64,000 nt of DNA from Labia minor (lineage: Eukaryota > Arthropoda > Insecta > Dermaptera > Spongiphoridae). This document shows positions 12,618 through 23,914 of the stretch, piece by piece. The position numbers were made by a program, and so were the translations under genes. Location of the stretch: assembly GCA_963082975.1 (NCBI GenBank), contig OY720345.1:943001-1007000 (forward strand). Direction: 5' to 3'. The notes beneath the pieces were generated by a model. The model had not been told where the DNA came from. It did not search any database and was given only the letters and a program-made list of their open reading frames with translations. Each line of letters starts with the position of its first letter. Positions within the stretch are counted from its first letter, which is position 1.

Positions 12618-14404
12618 ATAAATTGTATTCGATAGAATTTTCATTTAACAAAAATTATTTTAATTGCTTAAAAGTAAATATACATATATTTTATGGAAAA
12701 AATATAAAATTTCAATTTTGTGAATAGAACATACATCTATTCAAATAAGAGGGGTCGGTTATAGGGCGTTATGGGGACAAGTAACTGTCTAAATTAGTAT
12801 ACCTGCACCAGCTCATCTATTTAAAGCGGCTTGTATACCATGTATCATCTACCTATTCCCATAGAATCAGTGTTTATAAGCCAATCAGCAAGCCTGAAAG
12901 TTAGGCAGCCAGTTAAATAGTTTTACTTGTGGGTTGCATTTTTAAATCAACAGGCGCTCTTAAATTTTTTAAATTTTTCTATTAAAATATTTTATTATTT
13001 GAAAATTAATCATTTTAATTATTCTAATTATATTTAATATAATTGATAAATTTCTTTTCATTTCTCTAGCTATAATTTTTAATTTTTTTTTTTTGACATA
13101 GAAAAAATATAAAATATCTATTGATAAATAATAAACTTTAGGTTTTAATATTATTAGTTCTATTCAGAATTTTTTTTTTTTTCTAAAATGCTAGCGTTTC
13201 CTAAAGTTAGAACTATAGCTCTACTGGAGACACATAGAACCCCTGGAGAGCAATGTTTAGTTTCAAGAGGTTCATAAATTTAAAGGGTCGAAAGGGATAG
13301 TCTCAGGGGCATCTTCATTGGATCGGGGGATGATTTCGATGCTCAGGTGAAAGAAAATTGAAGAAGGTTTCATAGGATTGCTATAAGGAACAGAAAGAGA
13401 ACGGGGAAGAGGAAAAAGAGACAAAAGCTTTCGTGCATTTTCACTTAAGTTTTTTAATAGAATTTTTCTTTTTTTCCCAGACAAGTTTTATTCTTTTTAC
13501 ATTCAGGTCAATTCAAGTCTTCTCAAAATATTGAAAACGAATAAAACAAATACAGCTGGAGTTTCCTCTTTTCCTCTCCTGGTTGAGTTGACCCCTTCTC
13601 CCTTTCTTTACATTAGGCACACTCCCTCCATCCATGTCTCCCCTCGAACATTTTCGATGATTCATACCAGTTCTTGTGTCTGTTGTTTTTTTTTTGTTTT
13701 CTCTCTTATAACTTATAACTTACTTCTATTCTAGATAAACACATTTAAGGGCAGTTTATCAGAATATTTGATATATACGGTATTATTTTATTTCCGTTTC
13801 TATAAACAGCGGCTAAATATTTTCTTGAATGAAAATATTAAATTTTGGATTTATTATATTTTATTTGAATATTAATAAATATTTACAATTGATTTAAATT
13901 AGAATTAGAATTAGAATATACTTATTTATATTTGATAAGCGAGTAAACATTGCAAAGAAATGTATATGAATAATAAAAACAAATTATAGATACTCTTATA
14001 AAATAAAATAAAATGACAATCTTTATTTAAAATTTACTGATTTAAAATGAATTAAAATAAAAGTTGGTCATGAAAAGCAATCTTATTCAATAATAATCAT
14101 TAAATAAAAAAAAAAAACGTTAATATTTGTAAATACATCAAATTTATATAAATAATTATGATAAATAATAAATTTTAGAAAATAATTGATTTACTAATAG
14201 AAAAAAAAATATGGTAAAAATATGTACAAATTAGATTATCATTTATTGAAAAAATAATAAACTAGTAGTTTTTTTAAGAATTTGATATTGTAATAACATT
14301 CATTTATTTATTTTTTTAAATTTTGAAAAGATAAAGGGTTTAATATGTGTTTGTAATATTATAAATATAAAATTTCATAAAAATTCCAAATTCTCTTTGG
14401 GTTA

Positions 14405-14407
<3 letters not shown>

Positions 14408-14437
<30 letters not shown>
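14408..14437. repeat. Long poly(T) run
   Basis: About 30 consecutive T. No adjoining retroposon was recognised on either side. Confidence 0.9.
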
Positions 14438-14439
<2 letters not shown>

Positions 14440-15511
14440 TATATATTTTTACTCACAGCAAAAATTCAAAATGAATAATTAAATATAAAGTAGATGTTTG
14501 AATTATAAAATATTATGAATAGATGATTTTTTGAAACAATAAAATATAGATGACGTTTTCTAAATGATAGATTAAAATCGAAACGTTCATTTTATACGAT
14601 CTATTTCTTTCAGAGCAGGTGTTCCGATAATATTCTTACTTTATGAATTCTTAATATTCATTGTCATATTGATTCCTTCCTTTTAATATCGATAAAACAG
14701 AAACTAATACAATTTATCAGAATAAGACGACTTTTATAGCCATAATCAAATAAAATACTTGCAATATAGATTATAGAGAGTATATTTATACTAAATAAAT
14801 ATAGGAGGTATACCGTATACCTACTGTCTGTTTAAATTTCTCATAATTAGACAATTGATTTTTTTTTTGTTTTTTTTATTCTCTATTTGGAGATAATATC
14901 ATCCAAGGGAAATAATCCCTTTCTGGTTAGACACACACACAGTTACTAAATTTATATGTAGTGTGAGCCAATTTAAATTATATTATATTATACATAAATA
15001 TATAATTGTAATTTCAGTTTAAATTAAATGTTTGTAAATTTGTAATCAATTTCTTTCTTTATTTCTTAGAATAGAAAATATAAAAACTCAATTATATGTT
15101 CAATTATTTGAATTTTTTAAAATAATATTTGATATCTGAGATCCCATAGGGATGACATGACAGGGGCTTAAGATTCGACAGGGTTGATATTTATTTAACA
15201 TATTAATATAATATTATATTTGTGAATTAATACATATTATACATATATATTTAAAAAAAAAGAAAAAAAACAACTTTTTTAATAGATAAATTTGAGTTAC
15301 ATACCTACATACATACAGTTACGTATATGAGTTACAATCTCCCCTCCCAAAATTACGATAAAAATATTTATACGGGTACGCTCTTGTTTTCATTTTTACT
15401 CAATTATACAAAAATATTCTACGTATATGTCATTTATTTTTGAATTAATGTTTGTTTTGTTTAGAAGATAGGATAGAAGAGAGAAAAAAACTAAAATTGT
15501 GATGAACTCAC

Positions 15512-15637
15512 CTTTGCTAGTACCGTCCGGACCCCTGAGGATTGTACACTCTTCTATTGTGCCAAAAGGCGCAAACAATTGGCGAACATCCTCTTCAGTT
15601 TGCTGTTTGCTGAGCATCCCCACGAACAGTTTCCGGT
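15512..15637 (-). CDS. CELF/Bruno-like RNA-binding protein, exon for the first half of RRM2
   Basis: A 126-nt internal exon on the minus strand, bounded by CACCTTTAG|AC and AAAG|GTGAGT. With the G carried from the upstream exon it encodes 42 complete codons, beginning DRKLFVGML and ending RGPDGTSK, plus one base. LFVGML is the RNP2 strand of RRM2. [12 protein letters not shown] is helix 1, and the following [14 protein letters not shown] is the CELF strand 2-3 loop. The RNP1 strand (GCAFVKF in relatives) must lie in the next exon, which is not found in positions 1-15511. The peptide is nearly colinear with insect Bru-3 and vertebrate CELF3-6. There is no frameshift or stop, so the gene appears functional. 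The open frame runs past both splice sites into intron, but that extension is not coding. Confidence 0.95.
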
Positions 15638-16261
15638 CTAAAGGTGACCAGGCCCGAAAAAAACAAAACAAAAACATAAATTATATTTATATAATTATTA
15701 AAGTGAAAGAGTGAACGTTTGCCACTACTGAATTAAATTGATGACAGCGACAATCCCTTTCTAATTTATTTTAAACTTTGCTTCCAAAAGAAGAAAGAAT
15801 AGAGAATCAACACACCACAAAAATCATTGAACTGGAAAGTTTTCATATTATCAATTTTGTGTCAAATATTATTTTAATAGAATTATTATAAATTTATAAA
15901 ATCTGTATTTATTATTTCTCTATATACGCGTACGTACACATAACATATACCATATACTACATATATCCATTACTTGGATTATATTAATAAGATATTTACA
16001 TTTTATTTATTTTTTATTAAATCAATTATATTATTAATATATCAACTGAATAAAAATTAATAAATAATTAATTTTACTTCTTATAATAAACAATTAAAAT
16101 ATTATTATTATTCTGTTTGTTTTTTTTTGAAGTGAAACTTCTTTAGCGGCGTCCTGACATTTGGTTGAGAATGGAGAGTGAATTGAAAAATTGAAATTTC
16201 GTAACGCATTCGTAACGCAAGAGAGAAAAAAGATATAGATATAACGAGTGAGAATGAGATA

Positions 16262-16395
16262 GCCTCTATCTCCGTCTCTCTTTTGTGCGGTGTTTCGTTC
16301 TTGAGAGAGAGGCTATCTGCGTCTTTCTTTTGTCCGGTCTTTCGTTCTTGATAAAGAGGCTATCAGCGTCTTGCTTTTGTGCTGTCTTTCGTTCT
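16262..16395. repeat. Three 47-bp tandem units
   Basis: The phrases CTATCTCCGTCTCTCTTTTG, CTATCTGCGTCTTTCTTTTG and CTATCAGCGTCTTGCTTTTG begin at about 16266, 16313 and 16361, each followed by a variant of GTCTTTCGTTCTTGA. The units are diverged and GC-richer than the flanks. They lie just before the NRF1-like palindrome. Confidence 0.8.
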
Positions 16396-16425
16396 AATAC
16401 CCACTCGCCTGGTCCAAAGTCCATG

Positions 16426-16439
16426 GCGCGCATGCGCGC
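16426..16439. promoter_or_regulatory. NRF1/Ewg-like palindrome GCGCGCATGCGCGC
   Basis: A perfect 14-bp palindrome containing GCGCATGCGC, the well-known NRF-1 (insect Erect wing) recognition core. It is in a GC-richer patch at 16140-16555, which also has an inverted CTACTGG/CCAGTAG pair. It could mark an internal promoter or enhancer, or be part of an unclassified repeat. No transcript start is visible. Confidence 0.35.
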
Positions 16440-16759
16440 GAGTACGTTGAGGCGGAATAATATTTCTCAGCTTCTACTGGGTCAAAGAATAAAAATTAGT
16501 ATGACTTATGATCAAAAGAGGGCGAGATCTCCACCTTGTCCAGTAGATATCGCAATTAAATACAATTTGAATTTAAATATATATTAATTTCAAAATTTGC
16601 CTAAACATTTATAAAAATAAATATACATATGAAATTTGTTATTTTTTTTTAATATTAAAAAATATTTAATTTGAGATTAATTATATGTAAAAAGATCAAC
16701 TATCAAATAGATTCAAACTTCTATTTTCTTTGATTAGATTATAATTAAATATTATTTAT

Positions 16760-17167
16760 ATTATTTATAAATTATTATTAAATTTAATTAATTATAAATT
16801 ATAAATAATAAATAATAAATATTAAACCAGCGCATGTTTGGCTTTTTGTTGATGGCACCACGTCACGTGTTGGCGCGTGAGATTTGCAGTGTTAAAAAAT
16901 TAATTCTGGTAATTTCAGCTAATCAATCAAGCTGAAATTCTATATATAGCAGTTTTATACAATTATTAATCATGTGAAAAATTATCAAACATATATCTTT
17001 ATTTTTACGGTCACTTTAGAGGAAAAAAAATCAAAACGTTGTAGGTAATGACCCTCTTCCGGTTGAGCTACATTTCTCAAAAGTTGATAGAAAACTATGA
17101 ATTTTGAATAATGTCCATGTACCAAATTTCATCATTCTAGCTCAAACCGTTTTTGCGTAATCTTGCC

Positions 17168-17209
<42 letters not shown>

Positions 17210-17326
17210 TTTTTCTCAACCTTAGTGAAAATGATTCAGGAACCTTCAAAAAGTATAAAATCATCAAAATCTCAACATCGAAAATTTTCGTGATCGCAAT
17301 ACTATCTCTGGCGAGATAGTAAAAAA
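16760..17326 (+). mobile_element. Helentron-like copy (3' part complete)
   Basis: It shares CCAGCGCATGTTTGGCTTTT, the TGATGGCACCACGTCACGTG block, CCTCTTCCGGTTGAGCTACA, an AC microsatellite (17176-17205) and the terminal hairpin ACTATCTC-TGGC-GAGATAGT (17302-17321) followed by AAAAA with the copies at 58912-59870. The CTGGAGTGTCTCC 5' end is missing. The terminal hairpin, lack of long inverted repeats and lack of an obvious target duplication fit a non-autonomous Helitron/Helentron. Confidence 0.75.
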
Positions 17327-17554
17327 TGATTCATTATTATTGTATTTGGCTGGTAATATTAATACCTGAGACACCGAGCTCGCTCTACTCTTTAAAAAAT
17401 ATTGATATACAATTCTTTAATTATTTATTACAATTATTAAATGTATTAAATAATATTTTATTGAAAAAATATTAAAAATTATAAAACTATCTAAAACTTA
17501 ATTAATAAAAGAACAATGAATAAATAAATCACGAAAATAGATAAAAAAAAAAAT

Positions 17555-17621
17555 GCACGCGGCGAGTTTCGATCCTTCGAACTCGGGGAGTAAAAACAAT
17601 TGTTCTTACTGCTGGTCTATG
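17555..17621 (-). other. tRNA-like (pol III box) sequence within the repeat
   Basis: On the minus strand TAGACCAGCAGTAAGA resembles a tRNA A box and GAGTTCGAAGGATCGAAACTC resembles a B box. Spacing is about that of a tRNA gene. No intact cloverleaf or CCA-end stem was drawn, so this is a decayed tRNA-derived module, probably captured by the repeat. Confidence 0.35.
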
Positions 17622-17689
17622 ATATTTTGATAATTACAAAGATATTTTTACCATCTTTCAAAGACATTTATTTGTTTTGTTGTTTTTTT

Positions 17690-18120
17690 TGAGAGAGATT
17701 AATAAATATATATATATTTTATTAAAAATAAATATTTTTAATTTTATTTCGAAATTAAATAATGAATTTTAAAATATTTTAAATATAAAAAAATGTTAAT
17801 ACAATATCATTTAAAAAAAAGCGGGATTAATAAATATATATATATATTTTATTAAAAATAAATATTTTTAATTTTATTTCGAAATTAAATAATAAATTTT
17901 AAAATATTTTAAATATAAAATTTCGAAATTAAATAATGAATTTTAAAATATTTTAAATATAAAAAAATGTTAATACAATATCATTTAAAAAAAAAGCGGG
18001 ATTAATAAATATATATATATATTTTATTAAAAATAAATATTTTTAATTTTATTTCGAAATTAAATTATAAATTTTAAAATATTTTAAATATAAAAAAAAT
18101 ATTAATACAAAATTAAAAAA
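17690..18120. repeat. AT-rich tandem array of about 130-175 bp units
   Basis: Three units start ATTAATAAATATATATATAT near 17697, 17826 and 18001. They share TTTCGAAATTAAATAAT and end with a run of A plus GCGGG. The middle unit carries an extra internal duplication of about 45 bp, explaining the unequal spacing. Confidence 0.85.
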
Positions 18121-18660
18121 AGGCGGGAGTAAAATTTCAAAATGGATGCCATTTACGTCACCCATATATAATTTTCAATTAAGAAATTAATAATGAAGCT
18201 GTAAGTTTCAAGAGATGTAATCAATAAAACTCAATTTTTCTTTATAAATACTATATCTAGTGTGAATTTGAAAAAAATCGTTAGAGCGGTTTTTGAGAAC
18301 CAATGGTTATAGATAAATAGATAGATATATACAATTTTAGCTAGCATAATAAGATAAGATATATATCGTGAAATAATTAAAATTCTCAAGTCAAATATAC
18401 AGCGTGCACGCATACCGACGCATGTAATTGTGTGTGTGAACATGGTCGGCGATTCACACGCCAACACATACAGTTATGTGCGTCGATGACCATTCACGTT
18501 ATTTATCCGAATCTCAACATTACTTTAACACTACTAAATCAATTTAAAATTATTATTGCATTTAAAACTGCTTTTCTCTACTCCACAGATTTCACTATGC
18601 CGAAAAAAAATAACGACCAAAATTTAGACGATATTATTTATTTCACTACTGGTTTATAGC

Positions 18661-18990
18661 CACACAGGTGCTAATGCACTTGAACGAGGCGAAGATAAAA
18701 TCCCTCTAATTCTCGGGGGAGATTTTAATGTAAATTTTGGATCTGATGATTCGTTGCCGTTGATCAACTTTCTTCGAGAAACATTTGGTCTGCTTATAAA
18801 TAACGATCCCAAGGAAACAACAACAAAATCTGGAACTACAATAGATGCTGTTTTTACACGTTATATAGAAAATATCGAATCACGAACATATATATCTTAT
18901 TTTAGTTATCACAAGCCATTAATATCAGTATTACCAATTGAAGCACCAACCGACAATAGTACAGGCAATGTAGATATGATGATAGAGTAG
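18661..18990 (+). pseudogene. Endonuclease-like (EEP superfamily) fragment from a mobile element
   Basis: An open stretch of about 110 codons begins after a stop at 18658. It contains IPLILGGDFNVNF, LPLINFLRETF, NDPKETTTKSGTTIDAVFTR and TYISYFSYHKPL and ends at a stop at 18988. GGDFN and the late S-x-H-K motif are the C-terminal catalytic motifs of exonuclease-endonuclease-phosphatase domains. The GTTIDAVF...SYFSYHKP style is found, from memory, in insect proteins linked to Helitron/Helentron elements. The N-terminal half and any helicase are absent. Its position just downstream of two Helitron-like repeats supports that origin, though a LINE endonuclease cannot be excluded. Confidence 0.7.
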
Positions 18991-19369
18991 ATAATAATAA
19001 TAATAAAGCGAATATTTGTTACGAAAATTTTATACTGTTATATGTCTTTCGAAATGATCCCTTTATTTTTCTCTATTTCTCTCACTCACACTCTCAACTA
19101 AAATTTATCTTATTCTCTAGATTGTAAGAAGTTTCACTTCCGCCACGTGTACGATGCTGCACATTTTGCTTTTTTTTTTTTTGTTTTTTTAGTAATAAAT
19201 ATTTTTCATTAATTTCTTGTAACTTTTTTCGTGCAAATATTTTTATCTTTGTTTGATTAGATTCACATGACATGCTTAAAACACCACACGCGATCGACTC
19301 CTTTTTTTTTTTATGTCGTATTTTTTTTTTTTTTTTTTTTTTTTTTGTCGTACAAACGTTCAGTTAAAT

Positions 19370-19570
19370 CAGAGTGGCGAATAGCAACAGGTTAACCTCA
19401 TACTACTACGACAACGGCGGCATTGGCAATGAGACCAACGAGATATAGAGCTATATAGTAGAGCTATAGCCCAAATGCGACTGGGCGCTGCGCCAGGCTG
19501 TGCCTGCCACTTGGCTACTTGTTGCTCAGCAAAAAACCTTGTTTCGGACGGAAACGCAGATTTGGATAAA
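19370..19570. promoter_or_regulatory. GC-richer island, candidate conserved element
   Basis: A locally balanced-composition block, including GGGCGCTGCGCCAGGCTGTG, lies between T runs and AT-rich DNA. It has no plausible exon and no recognised transposon end. Its regulatory role is inferred only from composition. Confidence 0.3.
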
Positions 19571-19719
19571 AAAAAAAATGAATGCCTCGGAAAGATAAAA
19601 CTCATAATTATAGTACATGAAAAAAAAACAAAAAAACAGCCATCATAATATAAATAAAAGAATTAATTGATTCTTTATTATAATATTAAAAAATATTGAA
19701 AAAAGAAATACCCTCTCCA

Positions 19720-19745
19720 TTATTATTATTATTATTATTATTATT
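19720..19745. repeat. (TTA)n microsatellite
   Basis: About eight uninterrupted TTA/ATT units. Confidence 0.9.
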
Positions 19746-20154
19746 GTGTTATTGTGTTATTTTGTATAGAAATAAACAGTAAAATAAAAATTTAACTTTT
19801 GATTATATTAAAGAGGTTATAACTAACTCAAATTTATCATCATATTGATTATGAATTGAATATAAGTACTAGTATTAGTATTAAATATTAAGATATCAAT
19901 TCGAAAGAAATAACTATAATTTGAATAGAAAAATATAAAATGAATGTTAATTCACACACACACACACACAAACACATGTGTTATACTTTTACAAGGTTTT
20001 GTAATCCAATGATTATATTTATTTATTTTTTACTTTTTAATTAAATAAAGTGGATTAATTATTTTTGTTTAATTTTAAAAATGTCAAGTATTATTAGTGA
20101 AAGTTATTTGCATCTTTCCAGTGGCTAATCAATCAATCAGTCTATGAGTGTATC

Positions 20155-20157
<3 letters not shown>

Positions 20158-20193
<36 letters not shown>
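20158..20193. repeat. (TTA)n microsatellite
   Basis: About twelve uninterrupted units. Confidence 0.9.
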
Positions 20194-20339
20194 GATATAT
20201 AAATATATTTTTAAATGTTGCACATAATCAAAATATATATAAATATAAAAAGAACTCAAGGAGCCTTTCTCTTTGAATGATTCTTAATAAAGTATCTGGA
20301 ATAGAGATAGGAGTGGGCCATAAAATATATAAAAGATAA

Positions 20340-20660
20340 TATATATGCATGCGAGCAGAGGTCTCCTTTCAGATCTGATAAGCCTACTGTAGTGGGTTTG
20401 GGAAGGGAGGTGGGGGTGGGGGGTGTGCGTTATCAAGCCCAGCTATCTCCTGACTGGCTGAGCACCCTCAAAGGAAATATTACTACCATTTCTCTGCCCC
20501 CATGGTCATTGGAGTGATGGCCTGGCTCAGATAAGGGTTGTTTAATGGCTGTTCAAGATGGATTTCTGCAGAGGGTCCCAGGTGGGCTCACAGGTGCCGC
20601 TTTGGGGTGGATTAATTGCATGAGGATGCGTTGTCTTGACCGCGGTTACTTGCAACCACC
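20340..20660. promoter_or_regulatory. GC-richer island with GATA-type sites
   Basis: This block contains TCTGATAAG and CAGATAAGG (GATA-factor-like), a G-rich stretch and GCAGAGGGTCCCAGGTGGGC. A forward frame is open near its end, but there is no splice or family support for coding. It is a candidate intronic enhancer by composition only. Confidence 0.3.
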
Positions 20661-21484
20661 ACCAACTCAATCATCCCTTTCTTCTCAATCTTCTTTTCAA
20701 TCCCTTTATTTTTTATTCTATTCCTATCCATTTCAATCAATTCATTCAAAAGTATAATTAATAATAATAAAAAATAAATAAATTAAATATTTTTTTATAT
20801 ATTTTAGGTTATTTAAATCACTCCATAACGTGAATAAATTCATTTCTATAGATTTTCGAAAAAAATTGTCCACTTTTATTTTTTTTTTATAATTTATTAA
20901 TTTAAAAATAAAATTATTTCAAATTTTAAAATAAATAATAACAATAAATTTTATGCTTGGGAAAGATTCTCAAAATTTATCGAATCAGTTTAAGTAAAAA
21001 TATTCCGAAATTATCATTTTATTGAGTCTCAATACACAATTAATAAAAAAAAAAAAAATAATAATAAAAATATAATATTTGTTGAATTATTTCGAGATAT
21101 TTCAATAATAAAATATAATCGATATTGAATAAGTACATTAAACTTTTAATAGTTATTCTGAGGTTGTATACCACTCGTTTTATTAAATAAACAAAATTTT
21201 CAATACCTTTTTTTGTTTGTCTGTTTTTTATTTAGGAATTTTAATGCAAATTCAGAAAATAATTACAGGCAATTAAATTTTAGAATAAAATAACATTTTA
21301 TTATATTATTATTATTTTATTTGGTTTATATTTATAGAGTTTTTATAAGGTATACACATTTTTTAATCGATTCAAAAAACAAAAAAAAAAAAAAAACAAA
21401 CAATTTTTAATTAATTTTCAACTCATAATAATTCGACGAGTATTATTTTTAAAATTATTTAGAGGATAAGTAAATAGTTTAGAT

Positions 21485-21913
21485 CAGGGGTCGACAAACA
21501 TTTTTGATCATCGACACGTATATAATTTTTTGAAATCTCCATCGACCCCATAAAGATAAATTTCAGGTAATTAAAATAAACCCATCTATTAGCCCCTTAA
21601 TGTTTAATAAATCAAAAACTATAAGTAAAGTAGCTACAGATTTGTTACTTCTTTTCGCCAGAGTAAATATATATACATTGATTCTTTTATTTTCTATAAA
21701 GAATCCTAAGGATACTAAGTCAATTAGAAAAAAATTTAAAATTTTACATAGGCACATAGGCACATAGGTATGTGTGTGTGTTTGTATATTAAAAACTGTT
21801 TTTCCTTCGTGACTCATTCGACTTCTTGGGTCAGATGCACCCCTAATGTTGTTAAATAGACCCCTGGGGGTGTCTATATAGACTATATAGACCACTTTGG
21901 CAACCGACCTCTG
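21485..21913. mobile_element. hAT-like element, about 430 bp
   Basis: It begins CAGGGGTCGACAAACATTTT and ends CAACCGACCTCTG. The reverse complement of the end is CAGAGGTCGGTTG, giving short imperfect terminal repeats of the hAT CAGNGGT type. The flanks GTTTAGAT and TGGTTTAC do not form a clean 8-bp duplication, so the insertion is old. There is no transposase inside. Confidence 0.6.
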
Positions 21914-23256
21914 TGGTTTACAGTAAAATAATTATTGGTTAAATCTCCAAAAACAATTTTTTTTTTTTTTTTATTGATATAATTGATTGAGAGTATATTT
22001 TTAATTATAACACTTAGAATAAAAAAGGTTTAAGATGTGTTAATATCTTTTTTCTCTCATAAATATAAATATATTCATACCTTTATAGTTATAAAAAAAA
22101 AATAAAAGAATTAAAGAATTCAAAATTATTTAATTTTTTATTGTTTTTATTTATTATTATAATTTTTAATATATAGTTTTGATTAATATTAAATATTTTG
22201 CACGTATCTTTTATATATCACAGGTAAATAAATATTGGAGACTTACACACACTTACACCATTTTATTTATTTATTTTTTTTTTTAATTTATTTTTTTATA
22301 AAAGGTTTTTTTGTTTTTTTTTAATTATACCAAGACTCAAACTTTCCAGTTAACTGTGGGTGTGGTTCAATATTCTTTGATCTGTCCAGTCCATGAAACC
22401 GCGACACTTCCTTCGGTGTAAAAGGTCTCTAAGTTTAATTAAATTGACAAAATTGCCAAATTAATGATACTTGGATGAAATTGCAATTTTTGATCGATTG
22501 TCCACTCAACTTTTTTTTTTTATCAAAAAGTTTGCTAATTAAAAATTAATGAAATGAGCACGGGTGGTCCCATTTAATAAAATTGTTTGAATCTGCACAT
22601 TTTATTGGTGAGATAGCCGCTGTAAAATTTAAATAATAATAAAAATTATAATAATAATAAATATCTAAAACGTAGAACATAAAGAACCATTGAAAAGCTA
22701 AAAATACTGCATGTGTATGTGAAGGTGTGTGTACGAAACCGCCGCCTTCTTTCTATACAGCGGATCCGCACTTTTATATATTTAAGTGGCAAAACTAGAC
22801 ACCATTGAATGTCTAATTTCGCCAGCTCTAAAGTATAGACATTGATCTGCATCCATACAAGATAAAACATGACTAAAAATTCTCAAAAAAAAAAAAAAAA
22901 AAAAATAAATAGACGAACGACATCGAATGAACGAACAATGACAACAACAACAACAACAACAACTTGGATATACAACGAGATACAAAAACGGAGAACGTCG
23001 GGCGAAGAAAGAGAACACTAGGAACACACAACACAGAATTAAGAATAAGAAAATCAAAATAAAAAATAAAAAGTGAATTTTAAAAGAAAAAACAAAGAGA
23101 GAAAGAGAGAAAGAGAGAAGGGGAAAGGTTTGTGAAAAAAAATGTGGTCAGACAGACAGACTACAGTCAGCAACAACACACGGACTGCAGGACGTCATAT
23201 GTTGCTAGAGGCCAGGCACGTGAGGCGGCATGGCTACAAATTAATTATTAACACAC

Positions 23257-23257
23257 A

Positions 23258-23288
<31 letters not shown>
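23257..23288. repeat. (AAAG)n microsatellite
   Basis: About eight AAAG units, continuing as a purine-rich tract to about 23330. Confidence 0.9.
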
Positions 23289-23845
23289 TAAGAAAAGAAA
23301 GAAAAAAAAAATAAAGAAAAAAAGAAAAGTGTGTTAGGCGAGGCAACATTTCATGTAAACCTTGCTTGCGCGAACTACTTTGACACTAAAAAAAGTTTTC
23401 GGAAAATCCTCCGATCGACACCTTCTCGAGTCAATTTTCTTATAGAAAATTAACTCTGAATATTTGTATCAAAATTGGATAATAGGACTCCACCGAAAAC
23501 TCATTTCTAATAAGCTCGGCCATTAACTGAAAAACACATTCCTCTTCGAAACTAATAAACAGCTTTTCTTTTTCTATTGTCAACCCTCAATTGGAACTAA
23601 TTTATCTAATGGAAGCGTAATACAAGATTGAAAATTGAAGGTTGAAAATAAAATTTGAAAAGTGTGGTGAGAGAAGACATGAAGTGGCACGCACGCAGGC
23701 AAGGCAGACAAGGAAGTGGTGGTGGTGGTGGTGGGGGTGGTGTACGTGTGTGGTGTCTGATGGTGGGTGTCGTGTGGTGTCTGAAGAGCAAAGGAGGTGG
23801 TCGAGTGAGGGTGAGGGTGGTGAGGGGGTGGCACGGGGATGGCTA

Positions 23846-23914
23846 GCTATCTCCTGGAAGTCGAGGTTACCTTCAGCTGTCTTAGGGAGGTGGCTCCTAC
23901 TTCCAGAAGACGGC
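23846..23914. ncRNA. Long stem-loop, candidate microRNA precursor or structured element
   Basis: The arms CTGGAAGTCGAGGTTACC (from 23854) and GGTGGCTCCTACTTCCAG (to 23906) pair over about 20 positions with two mismatches and a few G-U pairs. The loop is about 12 nt. Pairing continues outward with TCT/AGA and GC-type pairs to 23846 and 23914. This is about the size of a pre-miRNA stem. The block lies in a GC-richer island (23640-24000). Neither arm matched a miRNA I know. The minus-strand reading would be co-transcribed with the CELF-like gene. Because the hairpin is nearly symmetrical, strand is undecided. Confidence 0.4.

Larger units (their letters stand above)
11110..12640 (+). mobile_element. 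LINE fragment 4, longest copy of the non-LTR family
   Basis: Sense-strand non-LTR retrotransposon with internal deletions. In order: a KPWFDE-like linker block near 11120; EPEMLDVRR at about 11520; an RT block starting MIQICLLGSK at 11895, with GLKQGDAVSSILFNLVLEYVI; a broken YADD site near 12100; a YGYETWSL block near 12220; and GPKRDEVTGEW, ELHDLYASPDI and SRRLRWAGR to about 12430. The 3' UTR (GCGGCCAAGAACTTTCGAGT) runs into a GATA repeat at about 12593-12617. A short-repeat tail is typical of RTE-like elements, but the clade is not proven. Stops and frameshifts make it inactive. Confidence 0.85.
1..15511 (-). other. Downstream intron of the CELF-like gene (3' side of the RRM2 exon)
   Basis: The donor GTGAGT at 15511-15506 opens an intron running towards position 1. 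No exon for the second half of RRM2 (an AFVKF-type peptide) was seen. The stretch is AT-rich intron with LINE fragments, a hAT-type short element and Helitron-like repeats. The sub-stretches 1-800, 1111-3650, 7450-10460 and 12660-15360 show nothing beyond simple repeats and AT-rich sequence. Confidence 0.7.
17390..18368. mobile_element. Helitron-like repeat family B, copy 1
   Basis: The left part (AAAATATTGATATACAATTC..., then ATTAAAAATTATAAAACTAT) matches 48213-48460. The right end, ATAATAAGATAAGATA then ATATATCG, matches 48661-48684. Inside are a tRNA-like block (17555-17621), a tandem array (17690-18120) and a block containing GTTAGAGCGGTTTTTGAGA, a phrase style common in arthropod Helitrons. 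Confidence 0.6.

Noticed and set aside
16285..16587. A 100-codon forward open frame
   Set aside because: It runs through the 47-bp tandem units and has no family similarity.
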